Shown piece after piece: positions 15,360 through 16,212 of a stretch of DNA of 16,212 nt (positions within the stretch are counted from its first letter, which is position 1; each line of letters begins with the position of its first letter). The notes beneath the pieces were generated by a model, which saw only the letters and a list, made by a program, of their open reading frames with translations, ran no database searches and had not been told where the DNA came from. The position numbers were made by a program, and so were the translations under genes. The stretch comes from an uncultured Planctomycetales bacterium (GTDB lineage Bacteria; Planctomycetota; Planctomycetia; Pirellulales; S012-138): the NCBI GenBank assembly GCA_937982665.1, contig CALJLD010000265.1, positions 1 through 16,212 of the forward strand. The letters run 5' to 3'.

Positions 15360-15402
15360 AAGAGGCTCGATCAATCCGATTTGATCGAGCCTCTTTCTGT
15401 TT
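15360..15402 (+). terminator. Perfect 15-bp terminator hairpin
   Basis: The arm at 15360-15374 (AAGAGGCTCGATCAA) is the exact reverse complement of 15381-15395, with a 6-nt loop, followed by TTTCTGTTT. It lies 35 nt after the SPOR-like gene stop and isolates it from the transporter gene. The A-rich start of the arm means it could also work on the opposite strand, but no gene ends there. Confidence 0.93.
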
Positions 15403-15486
15403 CAGCAGAATTTAACCTTGTTGCGCTTTCGGCGTGCCAATTGTGGCCCCTATCAAGCGCGGCCACCCGTCAATTAGACTGGCCGT

Positions 15487-16212
15487 GTGAAACTTTCCTG
15501 GCTGCAACATGTCCCGCTGACCCCACGCGAGTTCCGCCGGCTGGATGCTGCTGGAATGGGCCTGGTGTTCGGCATCCTCGCCACCTTGGGCTATACGCTG
15601 GCAGGCATCATCCTGCGTGACCTGGCGGATGATACTGATCCTTACTGGGTTTCTTGCATCAAGGCGATCCCCACGCTTGTGCTCGCCTTGTGGCTGATTG
15701 GACAACGGCGAAAGCGATCGGCGGAGCCCATCCAGTTTCCGCTCAAATTGCTGCCTTTGCTGCTTGGTATCGGCGTGATCGTGCAGATCGGCGGTAACGC
15801 CGGCTCGCAATGGGCTTTTGAAGTGGTTGGCCTGGCGATCACGATCCCGCTGATGTTTGGCACATTGATTGTGTCCAGCGCCCTCTTTGGCGTGATGATG
15901 TTTGGTGAGCGGCTCACGCGGCGAACGGTGATTGCCGTCGTGTTGTTGACGCTCGCAGTCAGCGTGTTGAGCCTGGCGGCGCGTAGCGAAGAACAAGCGA
16001 TCACCAATCCAGAGGGTGAGCCCAGTCAACAAGTTGCCATGACCGCAGAGCCGACGGACGTCACGGGCGATGCCGCGACCGCGACGACAAGCCTTGCAGT
16101 GCTGGGGGTCATCGTGGCTTGCCTGTCGGGGGTTGCATATGCGATCAGTCATGCAGCTATTCGTCGCTACACTTCGCCGGAAATTCCACTCTCCGTCCCG
16201 TTAGCCATCTTC
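15487..16212 (+). CDS. EamA/DMT-family membrane transporter (3' truncated)
   Basis: The first 242 residues are present and the frame runs off the window. A TAG at 15475 closes the frame upstream, making the GTG at 15487 the earliest start; an ATG at 15556 is an alternative. Membrane helices are visible at about residues 24-43 (GMGLVFGILATLGYTLAGII), 55-72 (YWVSCIKAIPTLVLALWLI), 86-102 (LPLLLGIGVIVQIGG), 108-133 (FEVVGLAITIPLMFGTLIVSS) and 145-164 (RRTVIAVVLLTLAVSVLSLA). The FGERLTRRTVIAVV sequence is the classic end of an EamA half (LGE-x-L-x-x-x). A hydrophilic loop at about 166-200 (Glu/Gln/Thr/Asp-rich) joins the two EamA halves, and a further helix opens the second half (LAVLGVIVACLSGVAYAI). 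The substrate cannot be told; family members export amino acids, nucleotide sugars or drugs. Confidence 0.9.
   Translation, partial: MKLSWLQHVPLTPREFRRLDAAGMGLVFGILATLGYTLAGIILRDLADDTDPYWVSCIKAIPTLVLALWLIGQRRKRSAEPIQFPLKLLPLLLGIGVIVQIGGNAGSQWAFEVVGLAITIPLMFGTLIVSSALFGVMMFGERLTRRTVIAVVLLTLAVSVLSLAARSEEQAITNPEGEPSQQVAMTAEPTDVTGDAATATTSLAVLGVIVACLSGVAYAISHAAIRRYTSPEIPLSVPLAIF

Noticed and set aside
15412..16152. A 246-codon - strand frame opposite the EamA transporter.
   Set aside because: The + strand reads a clear multi-helix transporter, while the - strand product is His/Arg/Gln-rich and low complexity, as expected of an antisense shadow.

Overview
The window looks like a chromosomal segment of a planctomycete, probably a Pirellulales-like member. 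This rests on three things: a TIGR02999-type ECF sigma factor upstream of a very large membrane Ser/Thr kinase with a TPR sensor half, a secreted SPOR-like protein of a kind I associate with planctomycetes, and loosely packed, moderately GC-rich genes with mixed use of Shine-Dalgarno sites. No phage, IS element, CRISPR array, tRNA or rRNA could be supported.

Layout. At 1-2251 two genes lie on the + strand: the 3' part of an alpha/beta-hydrolase with a TPR-like tail, then a small four-helix membrane protein. A duplicated 24-nt element between them ends in a probable terminator. From 2263 to 12701 everything lies on the - strand. In transcription order this is a small lipoprotein, a strong terminator, an ECF sigma factor, a 650-nt gap, the kinase-TPR protein, transketolase, a cytochrome P450 and DNA polymerase IV. 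From 13087 to the end the genes return to the + strand: a flavodoxin-like FMN protein, the secreted SPOR-like protein, a perfect 15-bp terminator hairpin, and the 5' part of an EamA/DMT transporter.

How the genes may work together. The only pair with a clear functional link by family is the ECF sigma factor and the kinase. In planctomycetes and acidobacteria these families commonly sit together, and the kinase is thought to act in signalling to the sigma factor. Transketolase, P450 and DNA polymerase IV are co-oriented but separated by gaps of about 120-220 nt, so they are probably not one metabolic unit. No ferredoxin or reductase partner for the P450 is present.

Start-site corrections matter here. 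The sigma factor's longest open frame runs back through the upstream gene's terminator, so its real start is most likely a GTG at 11984. DNA polymerase IV most likely starts at 3456 and the SPOR-like protein at 14120, each with a good ribosome binding site. The first and last genes are cut by the window edges. I do not see a convincing new multi-gene system. The most interesting items are the SPOR-like triple-repeat protein, the P450 with an atypical I-helix and long tail, and the sigma-kinase arrangement with its long repeat-containing gap.
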